From the NCBI RefSeq assembly GCF_050789285.1, contig NZ_JBOUVX010000003.1, positions 372,001-436,000 of the forward strand: a stretch of 64,000 nt of DNA, written 5' to 3'. This DNA is from CAVPWP01 sp050789285 (GTDB taxonomy: Bacteria; Pseudomonadota; Alphaproteobacteria; Rhodobacterales; Rhodobacteraceae). Position numbers and translations under genes: made by a program. Positions within the stretch are counted from its first letter, which is position 1. Every line of letters begins with the position of its first letter. This document shows, piece by piece, positions 34,403 through 43,628 of this stretch. The notes beneath the pieces were generated by a model. The model ran no database searches. It saw only the letters and a program-made list of their open reading frames with translations, and was not told the origin of the DNA.

Positions 34403-36121
34403 ATGGCACGCATCCTCATCACCTCGGCGATCCCCTACATCAACGGGATCAAGCATCTGGGCAATCTTGTCGGCAGCCAGCTGCCCGCCGACCTTTATGC
34501 CCGCTACATGCGCGGCCGCGGCCACGAGGTGCTGTTTCTCTGCGCCACAGACGAGCACGGCACCCCGGCCGAGCTTGCCGCCGCGAAGGCCGGACTGCCG
34601 GTGGCGGAGTACTGCGCGCGGATGCACGAGGTCCAGAAAGAGCTGTCCGAGGGCTTTCGGCTGAGCTTCGACAAGTTCGGACGCTCGTCAAGCCCGCAGA
34701 ACCACCGCCTGACCCAGCATTTCGCCGGCCGGCTCGCCGACAACGGACTGATCGGGGAAGTGATCGAAAAGCAGGTCTATTCGGTGGCCGACGGCCGCTT
34801 CCTGCCCGACCGCTACATCGAGGGCACCTGCCCCAACTGCGGCTATGACAAGGCGCGCGGCGACCAGTGCGAGAACTGCACCAAGCAGCTTGACCCCACC
34901 GACCTGATCAACCCGCGCTCGGCCATCTCGGGATCGACCGACCTCGAGGTTCGTGAGACGAAGCACCTCTACCTGCGCCAGTCGGCGCTGCGCAGGGACC
35001 TGTCGGACTGGATCGACAGCAAGACCGACTGGCCGATCCTGACCACCTCGATCGCCCGCAAGTGGCTGGACGACGGCGCCGGGCTTCAGGACCGCGGGAT
35101 CACGCGCGATCTCGACTGGGGCATCCCGGTCAGGCGCGGCGACGCGGACTGGCCGGGGATGGAGGGGAAGGTCTTCTACGTCTGGTTCGACGCGCCGATC
35201 GAATACATCGCCTGCGCGAAGGAATGGTCCGATGAACAGGGCCGCCCCGACGCCGACTGGGAGCGCTGGTGGCGCACCGACAAGGGCGCGGACGACGTGC
35301 GTTACGTCCAGTTCATGGGCAAGGACAACGTGCCCTTCCACACCCTGAGCTTTCCCGCCACGATCATCGGATCTAGCGAGCCGTGGAAGCTTGTCGATTA
35401 CATCAAGTCGTTCAACTACCTCAATTACGACGGCGGCCAGTTCTCGACCAGCCAGGGCCGCGGCGTCTTCATGGACCAGGCCCTGTCGATCCTGCCCGCC
35501 GACTATTGGCGCTGGTGGCTTCTGAGCCATGCCCCCGAAAGCTCGGACAGCGAATTCACCTGGGAAAACTTCCAGGCCAGCGTGAACAAGGACCTTGCCG
35601 ACGTCCTGGGCAACTTCGTCAGCCGGGTGACCAAGTTCTGCCGCTCGAAGTTCGGCGAAGAGGTGCCGGCGGGCGGCGCGTGGGGCGACGAGGAGGCCGC
35701 CCTGATCGACCGGCTGAAGACCGAGCTTGCGGCCTACGAAGGCCACATGGAGGCGATCGAGGTGCGCAAGGCGGCCGCATCGCTGCGGGCGCTTTGGGTG
35801 CTGGGCAACGAATACCTGCAATCCGCCGCGCCCTGGACGGCGGTCAAGACCGACCCGGATCGGGCGGCGGCGATCACGCGGCTCGCGCTCAATCTCATCC
35901 GCTTCTACGCGGTGATCTCGCGCCCGTTCATCCCCGACGCGTCCGACGCGATGCTGGCGGCGATGCAGACCGACGATGCGGACTGGCCCGAGGATGTGGA
36001 CACGGCGCTGACCGCGCTGCCCCCGGGCCACGCCTTCACCGTGCCCGAGGTGCTGTTTCGCAAGATCACCGACGAGGAACGCGCCGACTGGCAGTCGCGC
36101 TTCGCGGGCGTGCGGACCTGA
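34403..36121 (+). CDS. metG: Methionyl-tRNA synthetase
   Basis: A 572-residue class I aminoacyl-tRNA synthetase. The HIGH region is seen as PYINGIKHLGNL (HLGN), the zinc site as CPNCGY and CENC, and the second signature loop reads QFSTSQGRG in place of KMSKS. It lacks the C-terminal EMAP-like dimerisation domain. The FSTSQ form seems to be normal for this alphaproteobacterial group. Charges tRNA-Met in the cytosol. Confidence 0.95.
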   Translation: MARILITSAIPYINGIKHLGNLVGSQLPADLYARYMRGRGHEVLFLCATDEHGTPAELAAAKAGLPVAEYCARMHEVQKELSEGFRLSFDKFGRSSSPQNHRLTQHFAGRLADNGLIGEVIEKQVYSVADGRFLPDRYIEGTCPNCGYDKARGDQCENCTKQLDPTDLINPRSAISGSTDLEVRETKHLYLRQSALRRDLSDWIDSKTDWPILTTSIARKWLDDGAGLQDRGITRDLDWGIPVRRGDADWPGMEGKVFYVWFDAPIEYIACAKEWSDEQGRPDADWERWWRTDKGADDVRYVQFMGKDNVPFHTLSFPATIIGSSEPWKLVDYIKSFNYLNYDGGQFSTSQGRGVFMDQALSILPADYWRWWLLSHAPESSDSEFTWENFQASVNKDLADVLGNFVSRVTKFCRSKFGEEVPAGGAWGDEEAALIDRLKTELAAYEGHMEAIEVRKAAASLRALWVLGNEYLQSAAPWTAVKTDPDRAAAITRLALNLIRFYAVISRPFIPDASDAMLAAMQTDDADWPEDVDTALTALPPGHAFTVPEVLFRKITDEERADWQSRFAGVRT

Positions 36122-36194
36122 CCCCGGCTTGGGACTTGGGCTTTTTGTCCGCCGGTGCTATGCCTGACCGGTCAAACGTGAAGGGAACACCGGC

Positions 36195-36488
36195 ATGAGG
36201 CGCAGCCTGGCAATCATTGCCCTTGCCCTTGCGATGCCGTCGCAAACGGTCGCGCAGGCAGGGTCTGAGGACGCACTCGAGCGCGCACGCGCGGTCGACG
36301 CCTGCGCGGGGCGCCCGGTGCTGTCGGCAGAATATGCCGAGGGCGGGCGTCTCAACGTGACCTGCGGCGAAGGCGACGGCGGCGGCGGTGGCCTGTCCGC
36401 GGGGGGCGGAGGCGCGATCCTTGGCGTGCTGCTTCTTCTTGGCCTCGCGGCCGGGGGCGGCGGCGGGTCGTCGGACGCAACCAACTGA
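36195..36488 (+). CDS. Small exported glycine-rich protein
   Basis: A 97-residue protein: signal peptide (about 1-20, ending AQA), a short mature region with two cysteines (CAGRPV and VTCGEG), a Gly run, a hydrophobic stretch GAILGVLLLLGLAAGG, and a Gly/Ser end. AAGGGA precedes the ATG. No family recognised; membrane-anchored surface or periplasmic peptide is likely. Confidence 0.6.
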   Translation: MRRSLAIIALALAMPSQTVAQAGSEDALERARAVDACAGRPVLSAEYAEGGRLNVTCGEGDGGGGGLSAGGGGAILGVLLLLGLAAGGGGGSSDATN

Positions 36489-36525
36489 GACGGCCTGGCA
36501 CGGCGCGCACCGTGCCCGCGTCACG

Positions 36526-38496
36526 TCACGGCCAGGCGCAGCGCCCATCCACGATCGGAACGCGGATCGCGCCCGGCGTTCCGGGCTCTCCGCGCCAGCA
36601 GTAGCCAACGGGCTGCGGCGGCGGAGGCGGCGCCGGTGCGGGCGCGGGTGCGGGCGCGGCGCGCACCGCGACCGGGGCGCGGACCGGCTCGGGCGCAGGC
36701 GCGGGTTCCCCCTTGAGCCAGACCTCGACGGTTCCCTCGGGCGGCTGCGGCCGGAACCCGGTGAAATCGCGCGCGGGCCCGCCCACCGCATCGGCGATCA
36801 GCGCAGCGGCGGCGGCATCCTCGGGGTGGTAGAAGCGCACTTGCGTCTGGCGGATCGTGACCCCGACCTGGGCCGGGTCGCGGCTGAGGTATCCGGTCGC
36901 CCCGATCCGTTCCAGCACCGCATCTGCCCCACCCGGCGCCGCGTCGCGCGGGACCAGGATGTGCACAAGCACTGCATCTGCCCGCGGCGGCGGAACGGCA
37001 GCCGGCGCGGCCGCGGGCGTGTCGGCGGGCCCGTCCGGCGCGGCTGAAGAGGCCACCGCCTCGGGCTGTGTCTCCTCTGGCCGGGCCTCATCTACTAGCG
37101 CCGGGGCGGCGGTCGGCAGGGGCGCAGGGGCGTCGACCGACAGCGCGGGGGCGGCCTCGGCGATGGGCGCCGCGACGGGGGAGAGGGCCAACGGCCGGGG
37201 CGCGGGAAGGGCCAGGGTGAGCGGTGCAAGTTCGGGCGCTGCGTCGCCCTCGGGCAGCCCCGCGAAGGCGGCAGGAACCAGCGCCGCGACGACACCGCCG
37301 GCCGGATCGGGCAGCCGGGCCGGGATCGCCTCGGCCAACGGCGGGACAAGCGCGGCAGACCCCGTGGGCGTGGCTTGCGGCGCGGCGGCTGAAGGGCGGG
37401 CAAGGCCCACGACCTCTGCTCCGTCCGGCACCTGGGGTCCCGGCCGCGCCGACGGCGCACTGACCTGCGCGCGCACCCCCAGCCCCGCGAGGACCGGATC
37501 ATCGGGCGGCAGAAGCGGTGGCGGCGCGAAACTGCGCGGGGCGCGCGCATCGACCAGGCCGGCCAGCGCTCCGGCGACCGAGGGCTCGGCTGCGGGAGGT
37601 GCGCCCAGAGCAATCGCATTCAGCGCCGCAAGGTCGATCGCGCGCGGCGGATCAAGCACGACCTCGGGTTGCGGGGTCGCCTCGTCCTGAAGAGAGGCCG
37701 CTTCGGTGGGCTGAGCGGCAGGCGAAGCGGGGGGCGCACTGACCGGCGGCGCGGGCGGCGGGGTCATCACCGGCTCGGCCGCCTCGGCCAAGGGCGCGGG
37801 CGCGGGCGTTGCGGCGGTAGGTGCCGTCACCGGGGCATCGGCGCCGCCCGACGGCTGGGCGGCATCAGGTCCCAGACCCGCCTCACCGCCCATGAAAAGC
37901 ACCCCAAGCGCCACGAGACCGCCGATGGCAAAGCCTCCGACAAGCGCAAGAGGGCCGACCCGCCGCCGGCGGGCAAGCGTTTGGGTCTCGGGATCGGGCG
38001 CGCGCTCCACCGGGAACTCCAGCGGTAGCGGCGGCTGCGTCTGCGGCGTTCCCGAGGCCGCCGCGACCGCCGACTCGAAGCTTGACGCGGGCCGGTCGGG
38101 GGCATCGGGGGCATCGGAGTCGGGCAGCGCCTCGGGCGACCTGGGCACAAGACGCAGGACACGGCTCGCGGGCTGGGCGGGTGGCGCCGGCGGTTGCCCC
38201 TGGACCTGCGTGGGAACCTGCACCGGGTCCTGCACGCTCGGCTGCGGAGCGGCATCCGAGGGAACATCGGCAGCGGGGCCCAGCGGCCCCGCGCCCTCGT
38301 CCTCCCAGGGACGGCGCGAGATCAGGGTCTGCCCCGGAGCCTCGCCGCGCGCCCGCTTTTCGGACAGCACCTGCGCCCGCCGCGCCCGTGCCGCCTCGAG
38401 CCGCTTGTCCCAGCGCGCCTGGCGCAGCGGGTCGTCGTCCGCCCGCCGGTCGGACGGGCGCTGCCGGATCACGCGCGAGATCTTGTCGTCGGACAT
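36526..38496 (-). CDS. Proline/alanine-rich single-span membrane protein with LytR_C-like end
   Basis: A 656-residue protein. The cytosolic N-terminus is charged (RQARWDKRLEAARARRAQVL), then Pro/Ala-rich to one membrane segment (about 190-205; LALVGGFAIGGLVALGVLF), then about 300 residues of Pro/Ala-rich linker, and a folded end (about 535-620; VLVHILVPRDAAPGGADAVL, VRFYHPEDAAAAALIADAVG) that resembles LytR C-terminal or SPOR-like wall-associated domains. The last segment has two cysteines. Function unknown; the shape suggests a periplasm-spanning envelope protein. Divergent from the hybrid kinase gene. Confidence 0.7.
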   Translation of the reverse strand: MSDDKISRVIRQRPSDRRADDDPLRQARWDKRLEAARARRAQVLSEKRARGEAPGQTLISRRPWEDEGAGPLGPAADVPSDAAPQPSVQDPVQVPTQVQGQPPAPPAQPASRVLRLVPRSPEALPDSDAPDAPDRPASSFESAVAAASGTPQTQPPLPLEFPVERAPDPETQTLARRRRVGPLALVGGFAIGGLVALGVLFMGGEAGLGPDAAQPSGGADAPVTAPTAATPAPAPLAEAAEPVMTPPPAPPVSAPPASPAAQPTEAASLQDEATPQPEVVLDPPRAIDLAALNAIALGAPPAAEPSVAGALAGLVDARAPRSFAPPPLLPPDDPVLAGLGVRAQVSAPSARPGPQVPDGAEVVGLARPSAAAPQATPTGSAALVPPLAEAIPARLPDPAGGVVAALVPAAFAGLPEGDAAPELAPLTLALPAPRPLALSPVAAPIAEAAPALSVDAPAPLPTAAPALVDEARPEETQPEAVASSAAPDGPADTPAAAPAAVPPPRADAVLVHILVPRDAAPGGADAVLERIGATGYLSRDPAQVGVTIRQTQVRFYHPEDAAAAALIADAVGGPARDFTGFRPQPPEGTVEVWLKGEPAPAPEPVRAPVAVRAAPAPAPAPAPPPPPQPVGYCWRGEPGTPGAIRVPIVDGRCAWP

Positions 38497-38667
38497 AACC
38501 AAAGCTCCGGGCGTCCGTGCCCCCGGGAACGTTCAGCGCCTGCCGCCGCCGGTCCCCACGACGTCTGCCCATCATGCGTCAAAGCCGTGGCCGATGACAA
38601 TCGGCCAGCGTCGCCGACGGCCCCTCGCCTGCGACAATCTTCCACCCACGCGCCGGGAAGAATTACC

Positions 38668-38697
38668 TTGGGTTGTAGGTGTTAAACTCACTATACT
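38668..38697 (+). promoter_or_regulatory. Promoter of the hybrid histidine kinase gene
   Basis: TTGGGT (38668-38673) and TATACT (38692-38697), 18 bases apart, in an unusually AT-rich part of the 226-base divergent region 38497-38722. Confidence 0.55.
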
Positions 38698-38722
38698 TCC
38701 GATTGTATTTCGGCAGCGGATC

Positions 38723-40288
38723 ATGGTCGTGCCCGACAAACTCATCGACTACTGGGCCTCGACCCCGGGCGCCGGCGGGGCGTTCCCTGCGTTCCTCGCC
38801 TCGGCGCCAGTCTTCATGGAAGTGCTGGCACCGGACGGGACCATCCTTGCCGTCAGCTATTTCTGGGCCGCGTTCCTGGGCCATACACCCGACGAGATGC
38901 TGGGACGACCCGGCACGGCCTTCCTTGGCGAAGGCCAAACCACCTGGACGCCCCGGTTCGACGCAAGCGGGCATTGCCACGACGTCCCGCTCGACGCCCG
39001 CCGCAAGGACGGCACCATTGTCCCGATGCTGTTCTCGGCCACGAAGATATCGGACGCCGAAGGCCGGCACCTGCACAGCGTCGCGATCCTGTTCGACAAT
39101 TCGCGCGCCAAGGCCGTGGAACGCGAACTCGTGCGCACGGCGCGGGCCGCCGAAGAGGCAAGCCGCGCCAAGTCGCGCTTCCTTGCCGCGATGAGCCACG
39201 AGATCCGAACGCCCATGAACGCGATCATGGGGTTCGCGCAACTTCTGCGGCTGTCCTCGCTTGACGCCAAGCGCACCTCGCATGTCGACGCGATCCTGAA
39301 GGCGGGCGGCGTGCTGATGAACCTGCTGACCGATCTTCTGGACCTCAGCCATCTCGAGGAGGGGCGGATGCGCATCGACGCCCGTCCCATCGACCTTTTC
39401 GTGCTGATCGACCAGATCGCCGACTGGTGGCATTCAAGCGCGCAGAACAAGGGACTGAAGCTGTCGGTCACGGTCGACCGCGCCCTGCCCCGCTTCGTGC
39501 GGGCCGACCCGACCCGGTTGCAGCAGGTGCTCAACAACTTCCTTGGCAACGCCGTGAAGTTCACCGAGACCGGCCATGTCGCGCTGAAGGTCGACCAGGT
39601 CGCGCGCGACGGCGATGCGACGCGCCTTCGCTTCGAGGTCGAGGACACCGGCCCTGGCATGACGCCCGACCAGATCGACCGCCTGTTCAAGCCCTTCGTG
39701 CAGATCGAGACCGACTTCGGCAAGGATCGCGGAGGCTGGGGGCTTGGCCTGTCGATCTGCGCCAATATCGCGCGCCGCCTCGACGCCGAGATCGGCGTGA
39801 CCAGCACCCCCGGCGAAGGATCGGTGTTCTTCTTCGAGGTGACCTTGCCCCTGGCGCCGACGGCCGCCCCGGACCGGGCCGAACCCGTGCCCCCGCAGAA
39901 ACGCGCCACGCGTCCCCTGTCGGTGCTTCTGGCCGAGGACGATATCCTGAACCAGGCGATGATGCGCGACTTCCTCGAGGGGCTTGGGCACAAGGTCACG
40001 ATCGCCTCGAACGGGTTCCAGGCGGTCGAGGCGGCCATGCGCACGCCCTACGACCTGATCCTGATGGATGTCATGATGCCGGGCATGGACGGCGTCAGTG
40101 CCGCCGAACAGATCCGCGCGGGCGAGGCGCCGATGTGCGACGTTCCGATCATCGCCTGCAGCGCCCATGTCGGCGACGAGGCGCAAGAGAAATACGCCCG
40201 CGTCGGCATGCACGACTTCCTGCCCAAGCCGATCGACCGGCACCGGCTCGAGGCGGCTCTCGACCGCGTCGCGCGCGCCGCCGGATAG
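38723..40288 (+). CDS. Hybrid histidine kinase (PAS-HisKA-HATPase-REC), soluble
   Basis: A 521-residue protein with no membrane segment. Order: PAS domain (about 25-130), HisKA (about 155-220; FLAAMSHEIRTPMNAIMGFA, phospho-His in SHE), HATPase_c (about 265-375; N-box NNFLGNAVKF, G1 EDTGPGM, G2 WGLGL), and a receiver domain (about 398-515; LAEDD, phosphoacceptor in LILMDVMMPGMDG, lysine in LPKPID). It probably senses a cytosolic cue and signals through a phosphorelay; no partner HPt gene is nearby. Confidence 0.92.
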   Translation: MVVPDKLIDYWASTPGAGGAFPAFLASAPVFMEVLAPDGTILAVSYFWAAFLGHTPDEMLGRPGTAFLGEGQTTWTPRFDASGHCHDVPLDARRKDGTIVPMLFSATKISDAEGRHLHSVAILFDNSRAKAVERELVRTARAAEEASRAKSRFLAAMSHEIRTPMNAIMGFAQLLRLSSLDAKRTSHVDAILKAGGVLMNLLTDLLDLSHLEEGRMRIDARPIDLFVLIDQIADWWHSSAQNKGLKLSVTVDRALPRFVRADPTRLQQVLNNFLGNAVKFTETGHVALKVDQVARDGDATRLRFEVEDTGPGMTPDQIDRLFKPFVQIETDFGKDRGGWGLGLSICANIARRLDAEIGVTSTPGEGSVFFFEVTLPLAPTAAPDRAEPVPPQKRATRPLSVLLAEDDILNQAMMRDFLEGLGHKVTIASNGFQAVEAAMRTPYDLILMDVMMPGMDGVSAAEQIRAGEAPMCDVPIIACSAHVGDEAQEKYARVGMHDFLPKPIDRHRLEAALDRVARAAG

Positions 40289-40321
40289 GTCCGGCGCGAC
40301 CCGGCTGCAGACGCGGCCCCT

Positions 40322-40408
40322 TGGTGCGGGCGGTGGGACTTGAACCCACACGGGGTTGCCCCCTCCGGATTTTAAGTCCGGTATGTCTACCGATTCCATC
40401 ACGCCCGC
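40322..40408 (-). tRNA. tRNA-Leu(UAA)
   Basis: An 87-base tRNA including an encoded CCA end. The acceptor stem is GCGGGCG paired with CGCCCGC; the anticodon loop CTTAAAA (plus-strand 40370-40376) gives anticodon TAA; a variable arm GGGGGCAACCCC typical of leucine tRNA and a T-loop GTTCAAGTC follow. It decodes the rare leucine codon UUA in this high-GC genome. Confidence 0.96.
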
Positions 40409-40513
40409 ACGGCGCGGGGTTGGCGCGCGCCCCGACCGGGCGCTGTGCGAACCGCTTCGGCGTGGGTAAGTCAGCGGGACGGGGCGTGGCAAGCCCCGTG
40501 GCCTCCGGTGCCG

Positions 40514-41059
40514 CTAGAGTTCTTCACCGGGCGGCTCGTCCAGAAGTGCACGTTCGCTGAGCCAGGGGTTGAGCTCAAGCGCCTCTCGCAGAACCTCCTG
40601 CCCGGCCCGAAGTTCGCCTAGGCCGAAAAGCGTCATCGCCTTCCCGGACATCGCCGCCACGTGGCGCGGCGCCCGCTCGAGCGCCAGGTCGAGGTCGGCC
40701 AGCGCCAGCCGGTAGTTTCCTTGCAGGAAGTTGGCGAAGGCGCGCTGGTTGTAGCCTTCGGCATAGTCCGGGCAATAGGCGACAAGATCGTCCAGCGCCG
40801 CGACCGCCCCGGGGTAGTCGGCCCTGCGGATGCGCGCCATGCCCTGGTCGAGCATTTCTTGCGCGCGGGCGTCGGGGGCCTGTGTCCAGAGCGCCCACAT
40901 GCGCTCGGCGACGGGCCGCGCGAACCGTTCGGTGGGCGCCGCGCGCGCCTCGTCGATCAGGCTGTCGAGATCGGCGGCGATATCCGGCGCGGGGGGGCAC
41001 GCCTCGGCCAGCGCCGGGGCGGCGGCAAGAAGGGCAAGAGCCGTCAGGACCGCTTTCAT
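40514..41059 (-). CDS. TPR-repeat periplasmic protein
   Basis: A 181-residue protein with a signal peptide (about 1-18) and about three tetratricopeptide repeats (EMLDQGMARIRRADYPGAVA; NQRAFANFLQGNYRLALADL; GKAMTLFGLGELRAGQEVL). It is likely a periplasmic scaffold; no partner is evident. It diverges from the rhomboid gene across 141 bases. Confidence 0.8.
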   Translation of the reverse strand: MKAVLTALALLAAAPALAEACPPAPDIAADLDSLIDEARAAPTERFARPVAERMWALWTQAPDARAQEMLDQGMARIRRADYPGAVAALDDLVAYCPDYAEGYNQRAFANFLQGNYRLALADLDLALERAPRHVAAMSGKAMTLFGLGELRAGQEVLREALELNPWLSERALLDEPPGEEL

Positions 41060-41200
41060 GCCCGAAAGGGTGGCACGGCGCGCGCGGCTGTCAAGTCCGC
41101 GCGATCAGAGGCGACAAGAAGGGACTCAGGGGCTAAGTCTGGACGAAGCGCCGGGCAAGGCCCTGCCCCGCGTGCCCCGCCTTCAGACCACGGACCAGCG

Positions 41201-41938
41201 ATGTTCCCGATCCGCGACCACAACCCCTCGCAGCGCCGGCCCCTGGTGACCTACGCGCTGATCGGGCTCAACGTTCTGGTGTTCCTGTCCTATGTCTCGC
41301 TCTTCGGCGATGCCCGGGCGCTGAACGAATTCTTCTATACCTGGGGGCTTGTCCCGGCCTGGGTCGGCGAGGTGCCGGGGACCATGCTGACCTCGATGTT
41401 CCTGCACGGAGGGTTCATGCACCTGGCCGGCAACATGCTGTTCCTGTGGGTCTTCGGCGACAACATGGAAGACCGCATGGGGCACGTTGGCTTTCTTGCC
41501 TTCTACCTGGCCGGCGGGCTTGGCGCGGCGGCCATCCAGATCCTTGCGGACCCCGCTTCGACGATTCCGATGGTCGGGGCCTCGGGCGCGATCGCGGCGG
41601 TTCTGGGTGGCTATCTGCTCTTGTTTCCAAAGGCGAGGGTGGATGTGCTGTTCTTTTTCGTCGTGATCATCCGGGTGGTGCCGATCCCGGCGGCCTTCGT
41701 GCTGGGCGCGTGGTTCGGGATCCAGATCCTGGGCGGCCTCGGGGCGCCAAGCGACGAGGGCGGCGTGGCCTACTGGGCGCACACCGGGGGCTTCGCGGCC
41801 GGGCTTCTGCTGACGCTCCCGGTCTGGCTGCGCCTTGGCGGCCCGGCCTTCTGGCGGCGGACGCAGGGACATCCCGCCCACCCCGAGGCACACTACCGCT
41901 GGCAGCGCACCGGCGTGCCACGGGTGCCCCGGCGATGA
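41201..41938 (+). CDS. Rhomboid-family intramembrane serine protease
   Basis: A 245-residue protein with six or so membrane segments. The catalytic serine is S128 in GASGA and the histidine H194 in WAHTGGF; HGGFMHLAGNMLFLW is the conserved second-segment HxxxN block. It cleaves membrane proteins within the bilayer. It overlaps the following GFA gene by ATGA (41935-41938). Confidence 0.92.
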   Translation: MFPIRDHNPSQRRPLVTYALIGLNVLVFLSYVSLFGDARALNEFFYTWGLVPAWVGEVPGTMLTSMFLHGGFMHLAGNMLFLWVFGDNMEDRMGHVGFLAFYLAGGLGAAAIQILADPASTIPMVGASGAIAAVLGGYLLLFPKARVDVLFFFVVIIRVVPIPAAFVLGAWFGIQILGGLGAPSDEGGVAYWAHTGGFAAGLLLTLPVWLRLGGPAFWRRTQGHPAHPEAHYRWQRTGVPRVPRR

Positions 41939-42333
41939 CTGACCGCCCTGCCCCGAAGCCGCACCCCGTCCGCGTCACCTGCCACTGCGGCGGGGTGGTG
42001 ATCGAGGCGCGGCTGTCGGCGGGGCTGTCCACGGCGCGGCGCTGCGACTGTTCGTACTGCCGGCGGCGCGGGACGGTCGTCGTCTCGGCCCCGCTCGACG
42101 GACTGCGCGTGGTGCGGGGCTCCGAACGCCTGACGCTTTACCAGTGGGGAACGATGACGGCCGAGCATTACTTCTGCGCGGTCTGCGGCACCCATACCCA
42201 CCACCGCCGAAGGTCGAACCCGAACGAATACGGCGTGAACCTGGGCGCGATCGAGGGCGTGAACCCGCGCGACCTTGGGCCGATCCCCTGGGCCGACGGG
42301 GTCAACCACCCTTCCGACAGGACGCCCGGCTGA
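41935..42333 (+). CDS. GFA (Mss4-like) family zinc protein
   Basis: A 132-residue zinc protein with ligands CHCG, CDCSYC and FCAVCG. It is translationally coupled to the rhomboid gene. It is only broadly similar to the GFA protein at 16080, so it is not a recent copy. Enzymatic role unknown. Confidence 0.84.
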   Translation: MTDRPAPKPHPVRVTCHCGGVVIEARLSAGLSTARRCDCSYCRRRGTVVVSAPLDGLRVVRGSERLTLYQWGTMTAEHYFCAVCGTHTHHRRRSNPNEYGVNLGAIEGVNPRDLGPIPWADGVNHPSDRTPG

Positions 42334-42353
42334 CACCGCGCGCCCCCGGCGGA

Positions 42354-43142
42354 TCACGCGTTGCGGATCACCTTGGCGAAGGCGTCGAAGACCTGCGCGT
42401 TCGCGGCGACGATCTCGCCATCCCCAAGCATCGAGGCCCCGGCCCGGATCGGCTCGGCCAGTCCGCCGGCCTCGCGCACGATCAAAAGCCCAGCGGCCAG
42501 GTCCCAGGCGTGCACGCCGCGCTCCCAGTAGCCGTCAAGGCGGCCGGCGGCGACATAGGCCAAGTCAAGCGCCGCCGCCCCCCAGCGCCGCACCCCTGCC
42601 GTCGCCGGCAGAAGCCGCGCGAGGTCCTGAAGCGTCGCCGGAAGGTCGGTCCGGCCGCCGAAGGGCAGGCCCGTGGCGAAGATCGACTCGATCAGGTGGC
42701 GGCGGTCCGAGACGCGCAGCCGGCTTTCGTTCAGCCAGGCGCCCGCGCCCTTCTCGGCCACGAACATCTCGTCCTTGGCCGGATCGAAGACCACCGCGGA
42801 CACGATCTCGCCCTTGTGTTCCAGGGCGATCGACACGCCCCAATGGGGCAGGCCGTGCAGGAAGTTCGTGGTCCCGTCGAGCGGATCGACGATCCAGCGC
42901 CGGGTGGGATCGGTGCCGGGGATTTCGCCCTCTTCCTCGGCCAGCCAGCCATAGTTCGGGCGCGCGCCCAGAAGCTCGTCCTTCAGGGTCTTCTCGGCGG
43001 CGATGTCGGCGCGGCTGACGAAGTCGCCCGCGCCTTTCGAGGACACCTGCAGGTTCTCGACCTCGCGGAAGTCCTTGACAAGGCCACGGCCCGCCTTGCG
43101 CGCGGCCTTGATCATGATGTTGAGGTTCGCGCTGCCCTGCAT
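42354..43142 (-). CDS. suhB: Inositol-1-monophosphatase family protein
   Basis: A 262-residue Mg-dependent phosphatase. The first metal motif is EEEGE, the second WIVDPLDGTTNF, and the last AWDLAAG. It hydrolyses inositol phosphates and, in enteric bacteria, SuhB also aids rRNA antitermination. The start at 43142 follows GGAGACGACCC. A palindromic CGCGTATACGCG (43170-43181) upstream includes a TATACG that may serve as the -10 element. Confidence 0.9.
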   Translation of the reverse strand: MQGSANLNIMIKAARKAGRGLVKDFREVENLQVSSKGAGDFVSRADIAAEKTLKDELLGARPNYGWLAEEEGEIPGTDPTRRWIVDPLDGTTNFLHGLPHWGVSIALEHKGEIVSAVVFDPAKDEMFVAEKGAGAWLNESRLRVSDRRHLIESIFATGLPFGGRTDLPATLQDLARLLPATAGVRRWGAAALDLAYVAAGRLDGYWERGVHAWDLAAGLLIVREAGGLAEPIRAGASMLGDGEIVAANAQVFDAFAKVIRNA

Positions 43143-43311
43143 GGGTCGTCTCCGCCGAAGATCAGGGCGCGCGTATACGCGGACTGACCGCCGAAGCCAA
43201 GGGCCGGCGCGCCGGAGGCGGGCCCGAGAGGGTGGCGGCGGGGCGGCAGAGGGGCGTTGGGGGGCGGGCTGCCAGGACGGCGGCGTTTCGCTTCTGCCTA
43301 ATCTACGGGCT

Positions 43312-43339
43312 TTGACCTTTGTCGGGGCAGTGCTACCTT
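43312..43339 (+). promoter_or_regulatory. Promoter of the 55-residue secreted protein gene
   Basis: TTGACC (43312-43317) and TACCTT (43334-43339) with a 16-base spacer, in the 224-base divergent gap 43143-43366. Confidence 0.55.
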
Positions 43340-43366
43340 CGGATGCGTGCAACAGGAGAGAGACCT

Positions 43367-43534
43367 ATGAAGATCAAATTGCTTCTGGCCGCTCTGGCCA
43401 TAAGTGCCGCACCCAGCCTTGCGATCGCCCAGTGCAGTGCCGGGAAGGCCCACGAAACCACCGCGATGTCCTGTGTCGAAGGCTTGACCTGGGACGCGGC
43501 GACGCAGGCCTGCGTGCCTGTGACCAGCAGCTGA
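43367..43534 (+). CDS. Small secreted cysteine-motif protein (55 residues)
   Basis: A 55-residue protein with a signal peptide (about 1-21, ending AIA) and a tiny mature part of about 34 residues carrying three cysteines. SCVEGLTWDAATQACV matches the motif C-x-E-G-x2-W-D-x3-Q-x-C-V of the next gene. AGGAG lies eight bases before the ATG, and a promoter and terminator bracket it, so it is a real monocistronic gene. Function unknown. Confidence 0.72.
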   Translation: MKIKLLLAALAISAAPSLAIAQCSAGKAHETTAMSCVEGLTWDAATQACVPVTSS

Positions 43535-43557
43535 GACCTGCCCGCCACCATCGGATC

Positions 43558-43580
43558 GGGCGGCGTCCTGCCGCCCTTTT
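43558..43580 (+). terminator. Rho-independent terminator after the 55-residue gene
   Basis: GGGCGGC (43558-43564), five-base loop, GCCGCCC (43570-43576), then TTTTCTTTT. Confidence 0.85.
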
Positions 43581-43628
43581 CTTTTGGCCGCGCCTTTCAT
43601 CCCTGATGCCCCATCCCGGAGCCCTTCG

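Noticed and set aside
34403..36121. MetRS second signature FSTSQ in place of KMSKS
   Set aside because: The rest of the enzyme is intact and this form seems typical of alphaproteobacterial MetRS, so it is not taken as a defect.
16080..42333. The two GFA proteins as a recent duplication
   Set aside because: Zinc ligands agree, but the sequences between them differ strongly in length and content.
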